From the NCBI RefSeq assembly GCF_001305595.1, contig NZ_CP012401.1, positions 1,623,001 through 1,687,000 of the forward strand: DNA of 64,000 nt, in the 5' to 3' direction. The position numbers and the translations under genes were made by a program. Below the pieces are notes generated by a model. The model did no database searches. It worked only from the letters and a program-made list of their open reading frames with translations, and was not told where the DNA came from. This document shows positions 36,316 to 44,348 of the stretch, in pieces (positions within the stretch are counted from its first letter, which is position 1; every line of letters starts with the position of its first letter). The DNA comes from Azospirillum thiophilum. Lineage in GTDB: Bacteria; Pseudomonadota; Alphaproteobacteria; Azospirillales; Azospirillaceae.

Positions 36316-36882
36316 TCAGGCGGTCGGGCCGCTTTCCGCCGGTTCCTCCGGCACTTGGTGACGCATGATCAGCGGCGCCTGGAACGCACTGAACAGCAGG
36401 GTCAGCGGCATGATGCCGAACACCTTGAAGTTGACCCATATGTCGGTGGGAAAGTTCCGCCACACCGCCTCGTTCAGCACCGCCAGCACCAGGAAGAACC
36501 AGGCCCAGCGGATGCTGAGCGTCCGCCATCCCTCGTCCGACAGGTTCAGCACCGTGCCGAGCAGGCGCTTCATCACGTTGCGGCGCATCGCATGCGCGAC
36601 GAACAGCACGGCGGCGAACAGCAGGTTGACCAGCGTCGGCTTGATCTTGATGAACAGGTCGTCCTGCAGCCACAGCGTCAGGCCGCCGAACAGCAGCACG
36701 AAACCGGCACCGACCACCGGCATGATCGGAATCCGCCGCTCCAGCCGCCAGGACACCGCGACTGCGATGGTGATGGCGACCATGAAGACCGCGGTGCCGG
36801 TCATGATGCCGGCCTGGGAGTTGGCGACGAAGAAGGCGGCGAGCGGGCCGGCCTCGATCGCCAGTCGTGCGAACTGGTTCAT
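36316..36882 (-). CDS. yciB: YciB/IspZ-type inner membrane protein
   Basis: A 188-residue inner-membrane protein with about five helices, matching YciB (also called intracellular septation protein A or IspZ): LAIEAGPLAAFFVANSQAG, RIPIMPVVGAGFVLLFGGL, LWLQDDLFIKIKPTLVN and the late WVNFKVFGIMPLTLLF. YciB proteins affect cell-envelope integrity and division. Its ATG is preceded by AGGGGA. It lies upstream of tatA on the same strand. Confidence 0.88.
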   Translation of the reverse strand: MNQFARLAIEAGPLAAFFVANSQAGIMTGTAVFMVAITIAVAVSWRLERRIPIMPVVGAGFVLLFGGLTLWLQDDLFIKIKPTLVNLLFAAVLFVAHAMRRNVMKRLLGTVLNLSDEGWRTLSIRWAWFFLVLAVLNEAVWRNFPTDIWVNFKVFGIMPLTLLFSAFQAPLIMRHQVPEEPAESGPTA

Positions 36883-36964
36883 TCCCCTGACATAGCCCGA
36901 ACCGGCTCCCCGTGAAAGGGGCGAATGTTGGCGTGCGGGACATTCGGATGGGTGATGCCGGCTC

Positions 36965-38023
36965 TCAGAACTGCGCCGACAGCCGCAGCGAGCCGTAATT
37001 GGTCAGCGACTTCTGCCCGCGGAACTCCGGCGTCTGCAGCGTCTGGGCATAGGTCAGGCCGTAGCGCCCATAGCGCAGGGTCAGGCCGGCCTGCATGCTG
37101 CCGACCAGGGGGTGCTTGTCGACCGACCGGCTGTCGCGAAAGCTGTTGCCGTCCAGGAAGATGTTGCGCGCCACCGCCCGGCCCTCGGCGCTGGCGTAGA
37201 GATACCAGGAGAAGCGGCCCGGCCGTTCCGAATAGGGCGTGTCCTGATAGGGGATGCTGGCGGTCGGGCGGCTCACCAGAGCCCCTACCGGCGGCGGCAT
37301 GTTGCCGCCCAGCCGGACGGTGGCGCCCGCACCGGCGAAGGTCAGCACATTGCCAAGGCTGCCGGCGACATGGGGACTGACGTCCCATTCCAGCGCCCCG
37401 AGCGTGTTCGGCTTCTCGTTGCGCCAGACATGTTCGTAGCTCAGCACCACGCCCGGCTCGTCGCGCAGCTGGTAGTTCCAGCCCTCGGGGTATGTTGCAC
37501 CGTCGACGATCCTGTGGACCGCCTTCTGCGTCTGCTCCGCCAGCGAGGACGGACCGACGATGCCGAGATCGAGGTCGATGCGGTCCACCGCCGTCGGCGC
37601 CTCGTTCAGCACCGACACCCGGCCATAGAGCCAGCCGGCATAGGGCCGGTCGGTCGGATCGGGGTTGCGCGCCGACAGGCTGCTCGGCGTGTAGATGTTC
37701 TGGCCGAAGGCGAAGCCGTAGCGGCGCATCCCGCCCGGCTCGATCCACGGCACCAGATCGGCCAGCCAGTCGATGCTGCCGTAGGTCGGGCGCGCGCCGG
37801 AGAAATAATAGAACTGGAAACCGTTCGAGTAATAGCGGTCGGTGCCGCCGCCGAACAGGTCGTTGTCGATCCAGAAACCGATCGCCGGGCCGGAGGCGGC
37901 GGGCGCATCGCCGGACGGCGGGGCCGCTTCCTGTGCTCCCGCTTCCGGCACCGCCGCCAGCAGGGCCATTGCCGGCAGGACCACGGCCAACATTGCCGGC
38001 ACCCGGCCGCTGTTCATCACCAT
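36965..38023 (-). CDS. LpxR-like outer membrane lipid A 3'-O-deacylase
   Basis: A 352-residue exported beta-barrel. A signal peptide (MVMNSGRVPAMLAVVLPAMA, cleavage near EAGAQ) leads to the LpxR start, FWIDNDLFGGGTDRYYSNGF, the motif that holds the catalytic and calcium residues of LpxR. NPDPTDRPYAGWLYG and the SYEHVWRNEKPNTLGALEWDV stretch continue the family pattern, and the protein ends in the aromatic F typical of barrels. LpxR removes an acyl chain from lipid A. Other outer-membrane deacylases are possible but less likely. Confidence 0.82.
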   Translation of the reverse strand: MVMNSGRVPAMLAVVLPAMALLAAVPEAGAQEAAPPSGDAPAASGPAIGFWIDNDLFGGGTDRYYSNGFQFYYFSGARPTYGSIDWLADLVPWIEPGGMRRYGFAFGQNIYTPSSLSARNPDPTDRPYAGWLYGRVSVLNEAPTAVDRIDLDLGIVGPSSLAEQTQKAVHRIVDGATYPEGWNYQLRDEPGVVLSYEHVWRNEKPNTLGALEWDVSPHVAGSLGNVLTFAGAGATVRLGGNMPPPVGALVSRPTASIPYQDTPYSERPGRFSWYLYASAEGRAVARNIFLDGNSFRDSRSVDKHPLVGSMQAGLTLRYGRYGLTYAQTLQTPEFRGQKSLTNYGSLRLSAQF

Positions 38024-38123
38024 TCAGGCACGCTCCATCCGTTCCGCAGGATAACGGGGCAGATGGGGAGCATGTTGCGCCGGAATGCGACTTCTTTGGA
38101 GGTAGTGGCCGGCGGCGGTGGCC

Positions 38124-39011
38124 TCACACCGCCGCCTGCAGCACCGCCGCCGCCTCGTCCAATGTCATGTCGATGCGCCTGATGCCGTGCAGCTCCAGGA
38201 AGCGGGCCTCGTTCTTCGACAGCTCGCCGGGGATCACCGCCCAATGGCTGTCGGAGGAGCGCTTGGCGATCTGGCGGGCGAAGGTGCGCTGGATCTCATG
38301 GTCGAAGCGGCAGCCCAGGAACAGGAAATGGCGGCCGGCGCGGCGATCCTGGACGATGGCGGGAATCGGGGTCTGGATGTCGATCTCCGTCAGGATCTCG
38401 ACATAGTCGCTGTCGGAGATCAGGTAGTTGCCGGCCGGCGTCACCGCGCCCGACGGCTTGTAGAGCACCGTCTGCCAGCCCGCCGCCGCCTCGGCCGTTG
38501 TCTCCGACCCGTCGGGAGCGTAGTAGCGCACCCATTCGCCGGTCGATTGCGGATGGGACACGCCCTGGATCTGGCCCCAGGTCCGCTCAGTGGCCGCGCT
38601 CAGCAGCGTGTCCAGCACATTGTCGTACCACACGTCGACCACCAGCGGCGGGGCCGGGATCGCGGCCAGCAGGTTGTGGACGGCGGTGGCCGGCACCGTC
38701 TGGCGGAAGATCTCGTTGAGGATGATTTCCAGCGTCTTGCGGTGTTTGCGGGTTTCGATGAACTGGGCGACCGCGGTCAGGTTGCTGCGGATGCGGCCGG
38801 GGGCGGCGACCTTGGCGTTCAGCCGTTGCACCAGCTCCGCCGAGTTGCGCGGGATCGGGCATTGGTCCGGCGGCAGCAGGGAGAAGGCGCCCGGGCCGAG
38901 ATAGGGCACCACCTGCTGTGCGGCCAGCGCCGCCGCGATGTCGGCCAGCGCCGCCGCGGCGTCGGGGACCGTGACGGAGTCGGGGTCGGTTGCGATGGTG
39001 GTGTCGGTCAT
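38124..39011 (-). CDS. SIR2-like domain protein at the end of the nif operon
   Basis: A 295-residue protein that I place in the SIR2-like (SIR2_2) group. The glycine loop reads VVPYLGPGAFSLLP and the family's TNYD position reads VVDVWYDNVLD, so the usual active-site Asn has become Trp. Later comes GCRFDHEIQRTFARQIAKRS, as in the family's G-x3-D-x-E element. Classical SIR2-like domains bind NAD; with these changes NAD cleavage is doubtful. It lies 62 bases behind the DegT-like gene and in the same direction as the whole nif operon, so it is probably expressed with nitrogen fixation genes. No defence-gene partner is seen. Confidence 0.72.
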   Translation of the reverse strand: MTDTTIATDPDSVTVPDAAAALADIAAALAAQQVVPYLGPGAFSLLPPDQCPIPRNSAELVQRLNAKVAAPGRIRSNLTAVAQFIETRKHRKTLEIILNEIFRQTVPATAVHNLLAAIPAPPLVVDVWYDNVLDTLLSAATERTWGQIQGVSHPQSTGEWVRYYAPDGSETTAEAAAGWQTVLYKPSGAVTPAGNYLISDSDYVEILTEIDIQTPIPAIVQDRRAGRHFLFLGCRFDHEIQRTFARQIAKRSSDSHWAVIPGELSKNEARFLELHGIRRIDMTLDEAAAVLQAAV

Positions 39012-39073
39012 GGAAAACCCTTCCCTGATGTCTTCGGAGCCCTGGACCGAAATCCGGATTCAAAGCCCTGGTT

Positions 39074-40300
39074 TTAAAGGTAGATGGCGGCGCCGGCCCC
39101 GGTGTTGACGCTGGAGTCCTTCAGCGTCTCGACGATGAAGGCGACCTGGTCCCTGGTGATCTTGCGGTGCAGCGGCAGGGCCAGCACGCGGTCGGCCGTC
39201 TTGGTGCAGACCGGGCAGGCATGGCGGCCGGCGCCCTGGTTGCCCAACCGCTCGATGTAATATTGCTGGGTGTGCAGCGGCTGGCCGTAGTCGCTGGCGT
39301 CGACGTCGTGGGTGTCCAGATCCTCGATGATCGACCGGCGTCCCGACGCGGTGAAGCGGGTGCCGAGATGGACGCAATAGACCATCGGGTTGACCACCTC
39401 CGCCCCCGGACCGCGGTAGGGCGGCTTGATCCCCTCGAAACTCGCCATTGCCGTGTCGTAATAGGCGATGACCAGATTGCGGCGGGTCAGGATTTCCGGC
39501 AGCCGCTTCAACTGCACCAGCGCCAGCGCGGCGTTCAGGTCGCTCATCCCGGCCTGCCAGGGCAGGGTCCGGGTGATGACGACGGTGTTGCGGTGCTCCG
39601 TCTCGCGCCGGCGCATGTAGCGCAGCCGGTGGGCGAGGTCGCCGTCGTCGGTGACGATCATGCCGCCTTCGCCGGCCAGCAGCACGCCCGGCTCGGAAAA
39701 GTCGAAGACCGCGGCGTCGCCGAACGTCCCGACCATCCGCCCCTTGTAGACCGAGCCGATCGCTTCGCTCGAATCCTCCAGCAGGATCAGCCCTTTGGCG
39801 TCGACCAGCGCGCGCAGCTCGTCCCAATGGGCGGGGTGGCCGTTGACGTTGCCGGCCAGGATCGCCTTGGTCTTCGCCGATACCAGCGACGCCGCCTTTT
39901 CCGGATTGATCGTGTGCTGCCAGTAATCGATGTCGACCAGCACCGGGATGGCGCCGGCCAGCGCGACCGCATGCTGGACCTGATGCCAGCCGAAGGGGCT
40001 GCACAGCACCTCGTCCCCCTCGCCGATGCCGTACCCCTTCAGCATCAGCAGCGTGGCGGCGGTGCCGCTGGACACCGCCACCGCGTGGGCACGCCCGACA
40101 TAGGCGGCGAAGGCGCTCTCGAATGCCCGCACCATCCGGCCGTCGCTCAGGCCCCCCGACGACAGCACGCGGCCCAGGATCTCGACCTCGGCGCCTGAGA
40201 TGTCGGGGTCGGTCAGCGGGATGTAGTCGTCGAGCGCATCATCATCCGATGAGGCGTCCAACAAGGCGTCCGGTTCGATCGTGGCGGCGGCGCTGCTCAT
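39074..40300 (-). CDS. DegT/DnrJ/EryC1/StrS-fold protein lacking the PLP lysine
   Basis: A 408-residue member of the sugar-aminotransferase fold. The fold's landmarks are there: the SSGTAATLLML substrate loop, LILLEDSSEAIGSVYKGRMVG in place of the usual E-D-A-A-Q-A-x-G, and the glycine turn GEGGMIVT (210-217). Five residues before that turn, where family members carry the lysine that binds PLP, this protein has G205 (DFSEPGVLLAGEGG). The conserved Gln is also Glu. It may therefore use the cofactor differently, act as a dehydratase-like or binding protein, or be regulatory. Its ATG follows directly on the stop of the 94-residue gene in the nif operon. Confidence 0.85.
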   Translation of the reverse strand: MSSAAATIEPDALLDASSDDDALDDYIPLTDPDISGAEVEILGRVLSSGGLSDGRMVRAFESAFAAYVGRAHAVAVSSGTAATLLMLKGYGIGEGDEVLCSPFGWHQVQHAVALAGAIPVLVDIDYWQHTINPEKAASLVSAKTKAILAGNVNGHPAHWDELRALVDAKGLILLEDSSEAIGSVYKGRMVGTFGDAAVFDFSEPGVLLAGEGGMIVTDDGDLAHRLRYMRRRETEHRNTVVITRTLPWQAGMSDLNAALALVQLKRLPEILTRRNLVIAYYDTAMASFEGIKPPYRGPGAEVVNPMVYCVHLGTRFTASGRRSIIEDLDTHDVDASDYGQPLHTQQYYIERLGNQGAGRHACPVCTKTADRVLALPLHRKITRDQVAFIVETLKDSSVNTGAGAAIYL

Positions 40301-40585
40301 TCACTCGTCCTCGTCCCGTTGGGCGATCACGATGCCGGTCGCCAGATCCGGCTTGTCGGTGATGAGCCAGCAATGGTTGTTGCCGTCCACCAGATGCAGG
40401 TCGAAGCCCGCTCCTTCCCGGAAGGGGTCTTCCGCCATCACCGCGGCCATGGCGCCGGTGACGGTCTTCAGATCCGGGTTCGCCTCGCGGACGCCGCGGA
40501 CCACGCCGTCGAGGTTGAGGCCGTCGGCGAACAGCCGGCCGGCCAGCGTGGCGATGCTGTCGATGCGTTCGGACGATAGGGCCAT
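40301..40585 (-). CDS. Conserved small protein in the nif operon
   Basis: A 94-residue soluble protein I cannot name. It starts MALSSERIDSIATLAGRLFADG, helical, then GVVRGVREANPDLKTVTG, and ends in an acidic RDEDE. The segment NNHCWLITDKPDLATGIVIA has the one cysteine. It sits five bases behind nifT and directly before the DegT-like gene, so expression with nifT and the nif operon is certain from layout. There is no metal-binding cysteine cluster and no membrane segment. Confidence 0.72.
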   Translation of the reverse strand: MALSSERIDSIATLAGRLFADGLNLDGVVRGVREANPDLKTVTGAMAAVMAEDPFREGAGFDLHLVDGNNHCWLITDKPDLATGIVIAQRDEDE

Positions 40586-40590
40586 CGGTG

Positions 40591-40800
40591 TCACTCCGTG
40601 CCGCGTTTCTTGGCTTCGACGGTGATGGGCAGGCGGGTGTCCGCCGGCAACTCCGGCAGGTCGAGCGTCCAGCCGTTGGCGACCTTGACCCAGCCGCCCC
40701 ACAGTTCCGGCTTTTCCATCTCGACGATGGGTTCCTCCAGATCCTTCTTGGCGACGTAGATCGTGTACTGCTCGGCCACCTTGCGGATCATCACCTTCAT
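40591..40800 (-). CDS. nifT: Nitrogen fixation protein NifT/FixU
   Basis: A 69-residue NifT. The family pattern is complete: MKVMIRKVAEQYTIYVAKKD, EEPIVEMEK, WGGWVKVANGWTLDLP and LPITVEAKKRG. NifT is a small, basic protein of unknown biochemical role found in many nif clusters. It is 41 bases behind nifS. Confidence 0.92.
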   Translation of the reverse strand: MKVMIRKVAEQYTIYVAKKDLEEPIVEMEKPELWGGWVKVANGWTLDLPELPADTRLPITVEAKKRGTE

Positions 40801-40841
40801 AACCGACACTCCAGCCTGTTGTTCTGATTGTATTTTTTGTG

Positions 40842-41993
40842 TCAAGCAGCCACCAGCCGCGCATGCAGCGCCGGCATTTCCGACAGCACGGCGTCGATCT
40901 CGGCGGCGGTGGTGTAGCGGCCGAGCGAGAAGCGCAGGCTCGCCGCCGCCTCCGCCCCGCTCAGCCCCATGGCGGTCAGCACATGGCTCGGCTCGTTTCC
41001 GCCGGAGGAGCAGGCGGCGCCCATCGATACCGCGATGCCGGCCCGGTCGAGCCGCATCAGCAACTCCTCGGCATCGACCGGGCGGCCATGGCCGTCGGTG
41101 AAGCGGATGCTGCTGGTGTTGGGCAGCCGCGCCGCGCCGGCACCGTTGACCGCCGCGCCAGGCCAGCGGGCGAGGATGCCCTGTTCCAGCCGGTCGCGCA
41201 GGAAGGCGGTCAGGTCGCCCTCGTCCAGCCACAGGGCGGCCAGCGAGGCGGCGGCGCCGAAGCCGACGATGCCCGGCACATTCTCCGTCCCGCCGCGGCG
41301 GCGGCGTTCCTGATGGCCGTGGATCAGCGCATGGAAGGGGGCGCCCTTGCGGACATAGAGCGCACCGACGCCCTTCGGCCCGTGCATCTTGTGGGCGGAC
41401 AGCGTCAGGTAGTCGGCGATGCCGCAATCGACCCGCAACCGGCCGGCCGCCTGCACCGCGTCGGTGTGGAACAGCGCGCCATGGGCATGGGCGATGGCCG
41501 ACGCGCCTTCGACCGGCATCAGCACCCCGGTCTCGTTGTTGGCCCACATCATGGAGACCAGCGCCGTCGCCTCCGTCACCACGGCGGCCAGATCGACCAG
41601 CGAGGGCACGCCGTCACGGTTCACCGGCAGGATGGTGGTCCGCCAGCCGCGTTGGCGCAGGTCGTCGAACAGGGCCAGCGTCGCCGGATGCTCCACCGCG
41701 GTGGTCACGATGTGGTCGCGGCGGTGGTCGGTCTCCTCGATGACGCGAAGCGCGCCCAGGATGGCCGCATGTGTCGCCTCGGTGGCGCTGCCGGTCATCA
41801 CCATGTCGGCGGGCCTGGCGCCGATCAGCGCCGCCACTTGCGCCTTCGCCTCGCTCACCACGCGGCGGGCGGCCATGCCGGGGGAGTGGGGGCTGGACGG
41901 GTTGGCGAACTCGCCGAACAGGTGCGGCAGCATCGCCTCGCGCACCTCGGGCGCCAGTGCGGTGGTGGCGTTGTTGTCGAGATAGACCGTCAT
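40842..41993 (-). CDS. nifS: Cysteine desulfurase NifS
   Basis: A 383-residue class I cysteine desulfurase. It releases sulfur from cysteine for nitrogenase Fe-S clusters. K202 in SAHKMHGPKG binds PLP. C328 in MGAACSSGG is the catalytic cysteine on the mobile loop. The N-terminus YLDNNATTALAPEV and ANPSSPHSPG are standard NifS. Its start overlaps the stop of the first nifZ-type gene by four bases. NifU is not present in this window. Confidence 0.94.
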   Translation of the reverse strand: MTVYLDNNATTALAPEVREAMLPHLFGEFANPSSPHSPGMAARRVVSEAKAQVAALIGARPADMVMTGSATEATHAAILGALRVIEETDHRRDHIVTTAVEHPATLALFDDLRQRGWRTTILPVNRDGVPSLVDLAAVVTEATALVSMMWANNETGVLMPVEGASAIAHAHGALFHTDAVQAAGRLRVDCGIADYLTLSAHKMHGPKGVGALYVRKGAPFHALIHGHQERRRRGGTENVPGIVGFGAAASLAALWLDEGDLTAFLRDRLEQGILARWPGAAVNGAGAARLPNTSSIRFTDGHGRPVDAEELLMRLDRAGIAVSMGAACSSGGNEPSHVLTAMGLSGAEAAASLRFSLGRYTTAAEIDAVLSEMPALHARLVAA

Positions 41994-42298
41994 TCCATCA
42001 CCCCCGGCACGCCGCGGCGCGACCCGTCCGCCGGGGCGATCTCCTCCTCCAGGCAGCCGACGACGGTGCCGCCGGGGAATTCGACCAGATAGACCGGCAG
42101 GCTGCCCTCCTCGGTGCGGCCGACGCGGACGATGGTGCCGGGCGTGCCCTTGGGCGCCAGCAGCGCGCCGTCCGGCACCTGCGGATGGCTGCCGTCGTTG
42201 AACAGGTCCTCCTGTACCGTGACCCGCAGGCCCCAGTCGTACAGCGGTTCCCGCGGCGGGATGAAACCGGGCTTCTGGACGGTTTCGACGTCGGACAT
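41990..42298 (-). CDS. nifZ: NifZ-family protein (first of two)
   Basis: A 102-residue NifZ-type protein. NifZ helps assemble the MoFe protein P-clusters. The family core, VQEDLFNDGSHPQVPDGALLA, GTPGTIVRVGR and FPGGTVVGCLEEEI, is all present. Compared with the second copy at 42350 it is shorter and more divergent. Overlaps nifS by four bases. Confidence 0.85.
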   Translation of the reverse strand: MSDVETVQKPGFIPPREPLYDWGLRVTVQEDLFNDGSHPQVPDGALLAPKGTPGTIVRVGRTEEGSLPVYLVEFPGGTVVGCLEEEIAPADGSRRGVPGVME

Positions 42299-42349
42299 CG
42301 CGGAGGCTCCTTCAGCGTGGGGACCGGGGGTGGGAATGAGGCGGTGCGT

Positions 42350-42673
42350 TCACTGCGGGTCGTTGCAACGGGCGTCGACCACCTCCAGCTCGCGCGCCCG
42401 CATGCCGACGACGACCCGCTTTTCGTAAAAATCGACGGCGTAGATGTAATACATCTGCAGGTAGGTGCCGACGGAGATGACGTAGCCGACATCGCCCTCG
42501 CGGATCAGGAAATCGCCGACCGGCCGGCCCGGATAGGTGCCGTCGTTGCGCACGTCGCGCAGCGCCCGCACCTTGAACCCCTGTTCCAGTACCGGCGGGC
42601 CGACCAGTTCGTTGGCGTCCTCGGCGCTGCGGGCCCGCTCGCGGCGGTAAGGGGCGGCTGTTTCGGTGGTCAT
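42350..42673 (-). CDS. nifZ: NifZ-family protein (second copy)
   Basis: A 107-residue NifZ-type protein with FKVRALRDVRNDGTYPGR, GDFLIREGDVGYVISVGTYL, IYAVDFYEKRVVVGMRAREL. It keeps the SH3-like beta pattern of the family. It is the canonical-looking copy, with the VGYV and RELE elements. It is 30 bases behind the LRV gene. Confidence 0.86.
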   Translation of the reverse strand: MTTETAAPYRRERARSAEDANELVGPPVLEQGFKVRALRDVRNDGTYPGRPVGDFLIREGDVGYVISVGTYLQMYYIYAVDFYEKRVVVGMRARELEVVDARCNDPQ

Positions 42674-42703
42674 GGCGCTGGCGCTCCGTCTCTTGGGTGG
42701 CCG

Positions 42704-43513
42704 CTAGAGGGGCGGAAGGTCGTTGGCGATGGCGAGGCCGGCGGCACGCTGGCGGGCGATGGCGCGAACCTCCTCCTCGGGATCATCGGCCAGCGGGCCG
42801 AGTTGGGCGGTGTCGATGCGCCCGGCGACGGCGAGGCGGACCATCCAGTCGGGGTCGGGCACCAGCACATGCAGCTTGGACGGCGGCAGCCGCTGCGCCA
42901 CCACCAGCCGGACCCGCGGGCTGTCGTCCCAGGCCAGGCTGGGCAGCCAGTCCATGGCGAGCCGGCGGGCGACCTCGACCCGCACCTCCGGATCCTCGTC
43001 ATGCATCATCGCCGGCAGCATGCCGTCTGGAATGCGGCGAACGACGCGCAGGCGGACCGAACAGTCGGCGTCGCGCATCAGCGGGGCGAGGTCGGCATCC
43101 TCCAGCCGGGAGGCGACGGCGATCCGCACTTCGCGGTCGGGATCGTCGCGCAGCTTCAGCAGCAGCCGGCGCGGCAGCCGGCGGGCCAGGACCGAGCGGA
43201 CCGTCTCGTCCGGGTCGTTCATCAGCCGGGGGATTTGGAAGATCGGGGCGAAGCGCGCGGCATTGGCCCGCACCTCGAAATAGGGATGGTCGAGATGGTC
43301 CGCCGACAGGTCGGGGTTCCATTCGAAGAAGCGCTGGATCCGCTTGGCATAGCGGTCGTGGACGCAGGCCTTCGTCAGCAGGCAACGGCCCGGCAGCTTG
43401 GCGCCGGGAGCCGGGATGGTGCCGTCGTCCAGGCGGCGGTCGCGGTGGGCGCAGGCGGTGCAATCGACCGGTTCGCCGCGCCAGTCCAGCGTTTCGAGGA
43501 TGTCGTCGCTCAT
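42704..43513 (-). CDS. LRV-type Fe-S protein of the nif region
   Basis: A 269-residue leucine-rich-repeat-variant protein. An N-terminal cysteine cluster (CTACAHRDR, CLLTKACVHDRY; C18, C21, C44, C50) binds a probable 4Fe-4S. Eight or more imperfect 24-residue repeats follow, for example DPDREVRIAVASRLEDADLA and DEDPEVRVEVARRL. This matches the LRV protein first seen beside nif genes in Azotobacter vinelandii. Its role is not known; a scaffold for Fe-S donors is one guess. It overlaps the TPR-like gene by four bases. Confidence 0.88.
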   Translation of the reverse strand: MSDDILETLDWRGEPVDCTACAHRDRRLDDGTIPAPGAKLPGRCLLTKACVHDRYAKRIQRFFEWNPDLSADHLDHPYFEVRANAARFAPIFQIPRLMNDPDETVRSVLARRLPRRLLLKLRDDPDREVRIAVASRLEDADLAPLMRDADCSVRLRVVRRIPDGMLPAMMHDEDPEVRVEVARRLAMDWLPSLAWDDSPRVRLVVAQRLPPSKLHVLVPDPDWMVRLAVAGRIDTAQLGPLADDPEEEVRAIARQRAAGLAIANDLPPL

Positions 43514-44043
43514 GCGCCGGCCTCCTCGGGATCGAGCGCGCGTTCCTGCTCGTGCCGGTCGGCGACGGCGATCAGGCGGGCGGCGCCGAAGCGGTCGTCG
43601 GGGTCCAACTCGCAGACCTTGCCCAGCGCCTTGCGCCCGGCATCCAGCCGTCCGGTGCGCAGCAGCAGATAGCCGATGGCGACCAGGGCGAACAGGAACA
43701 GGCGGGGCGGCGGCTCCAGCCCGCGGAAATCGGCGGCGGCCGGGGTCACGGCGCGCCAATCGGCGTGATTGATGCCCAGCGCGGCCATGGCGTGGCCGAT
43801 CATGCGCTCGCCATAGACCAGCGCCTGGTCCAGGTTGGCCTTGTAGAAGTGGAACTTGTAATGGCCGAGATCGACCAGCCGGTGGCCGGGTGCGGCCTCG
43901 GCCGCGCGGGCGAGATGGGCGAGCGCCGCCTCGCCGTCGGCATAGCTGGCCGCGGCCAGATGCAGGCAGCGCTCCGCCTCGGGCGGAAGATCCCCGCCGT
44001 AGTAGCGGCGGGCCAGCCAGTCCTCATCCACCTCGTCCAGCAT
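43510..44043 (-). CDS. TPR-like helical protein of the nif operon
   Basis: A 177-residue helical protein. It has paired helices like TPR units: AERCLHLAAASYADGEAALA, GHRLVDLGHYKFHFYKANLD and FALVAIGYLLLRTGRLDAGR. The last helix ends in LGKVCELDPDDRFGAARLI. There is no catalytic motif. It is located between fdxN and the LRV gene in the nif operon, with a four-base overlap to the latter, so it is likely a nif accessory adaptor. The function is not established. Confidence 0.75.
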   Translation of the reverse strand: MLDEVDEDWLARRYYGGDLPPEAERCLHLAAASYADGEAALAHLARAAEAAPGHRLVDLGHYKFHFYKANLDQALVYGERMIGHAMAALGINHADWRAVTPAAADFRGLEPPPRLFLFALVAIGYLLLRTGRLDAGRKALGKVCELDPDDRFGAARLIAVADRHEQERALDPEEAGA

Positions 44044-44060
44044 GGCGGCGCTCCATGGTC

Positions 44061-44094
44061 TTTCCCTCTCCCATCCAGGGGTGGGAGAGGGAAA
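44061..44094. terminator. Hairpin between fdxN and the TPR-like gene
   Basis: TTTCCCTCTCCCA (44061-44073) is the exact reverse complement of TGGGAGAGGGAAA (44082-44094), with an 8-base loop. On the minus strand it follows fdxN by nine bases and ends in T, so it may attenuate or stabilise the nifB-fdxN part of the operon mRNA. Confidence 0.6.
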
Positions 44095-44103
44095 ATCGGG
44101 TCG

Positions 44104-44295
44104 TCACGCCGGGACGCAGCAGTCGGCCGGGCAGACGGCTGCGCATTGCGGGCTGTCGAACTGGCCCTGGCACTCGGTGCATTTGGCCGGGTCGATGACG
44201 TAGGTGCCCTTCTTCAGGCTGATGGCGATGTTCGGGCACTCGGCCTCGCAGGCGCCGCAGACGGTGCATTCGGCGGACTTGATCTTGTAGGCCAT
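44104..44295 (-). CDS. fdxN: 2[4Fe-4S] ferredoxin of the nif cluster
   Basis: A 63-residue ferredoxin. C10, C13, C16 and C20 ([11 protein letters not shown]) form the first cluster motif; the second motif is [17 protein letters not shown] with the inserted loop typical of FdxN, then CPADCC. FdxN ferredoxins donate electrons for nitrogenase cofactor assembly or nitrogenase reduction. It is 53 bases behind nifB. Confidence 0.93.
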   Translation of the reverse strand: MAYKIKSAECTVCGACEAECPNIAISLKKGTYVIDPAKCTECQGQFDSPQCAAVCPADCCVPA

Positions 44296-44348
44296 GGCTC
44301 TCTCCTTCGATGAAATGACGGTTGGGGATGGCTGTGGTTGGGGAAGGG

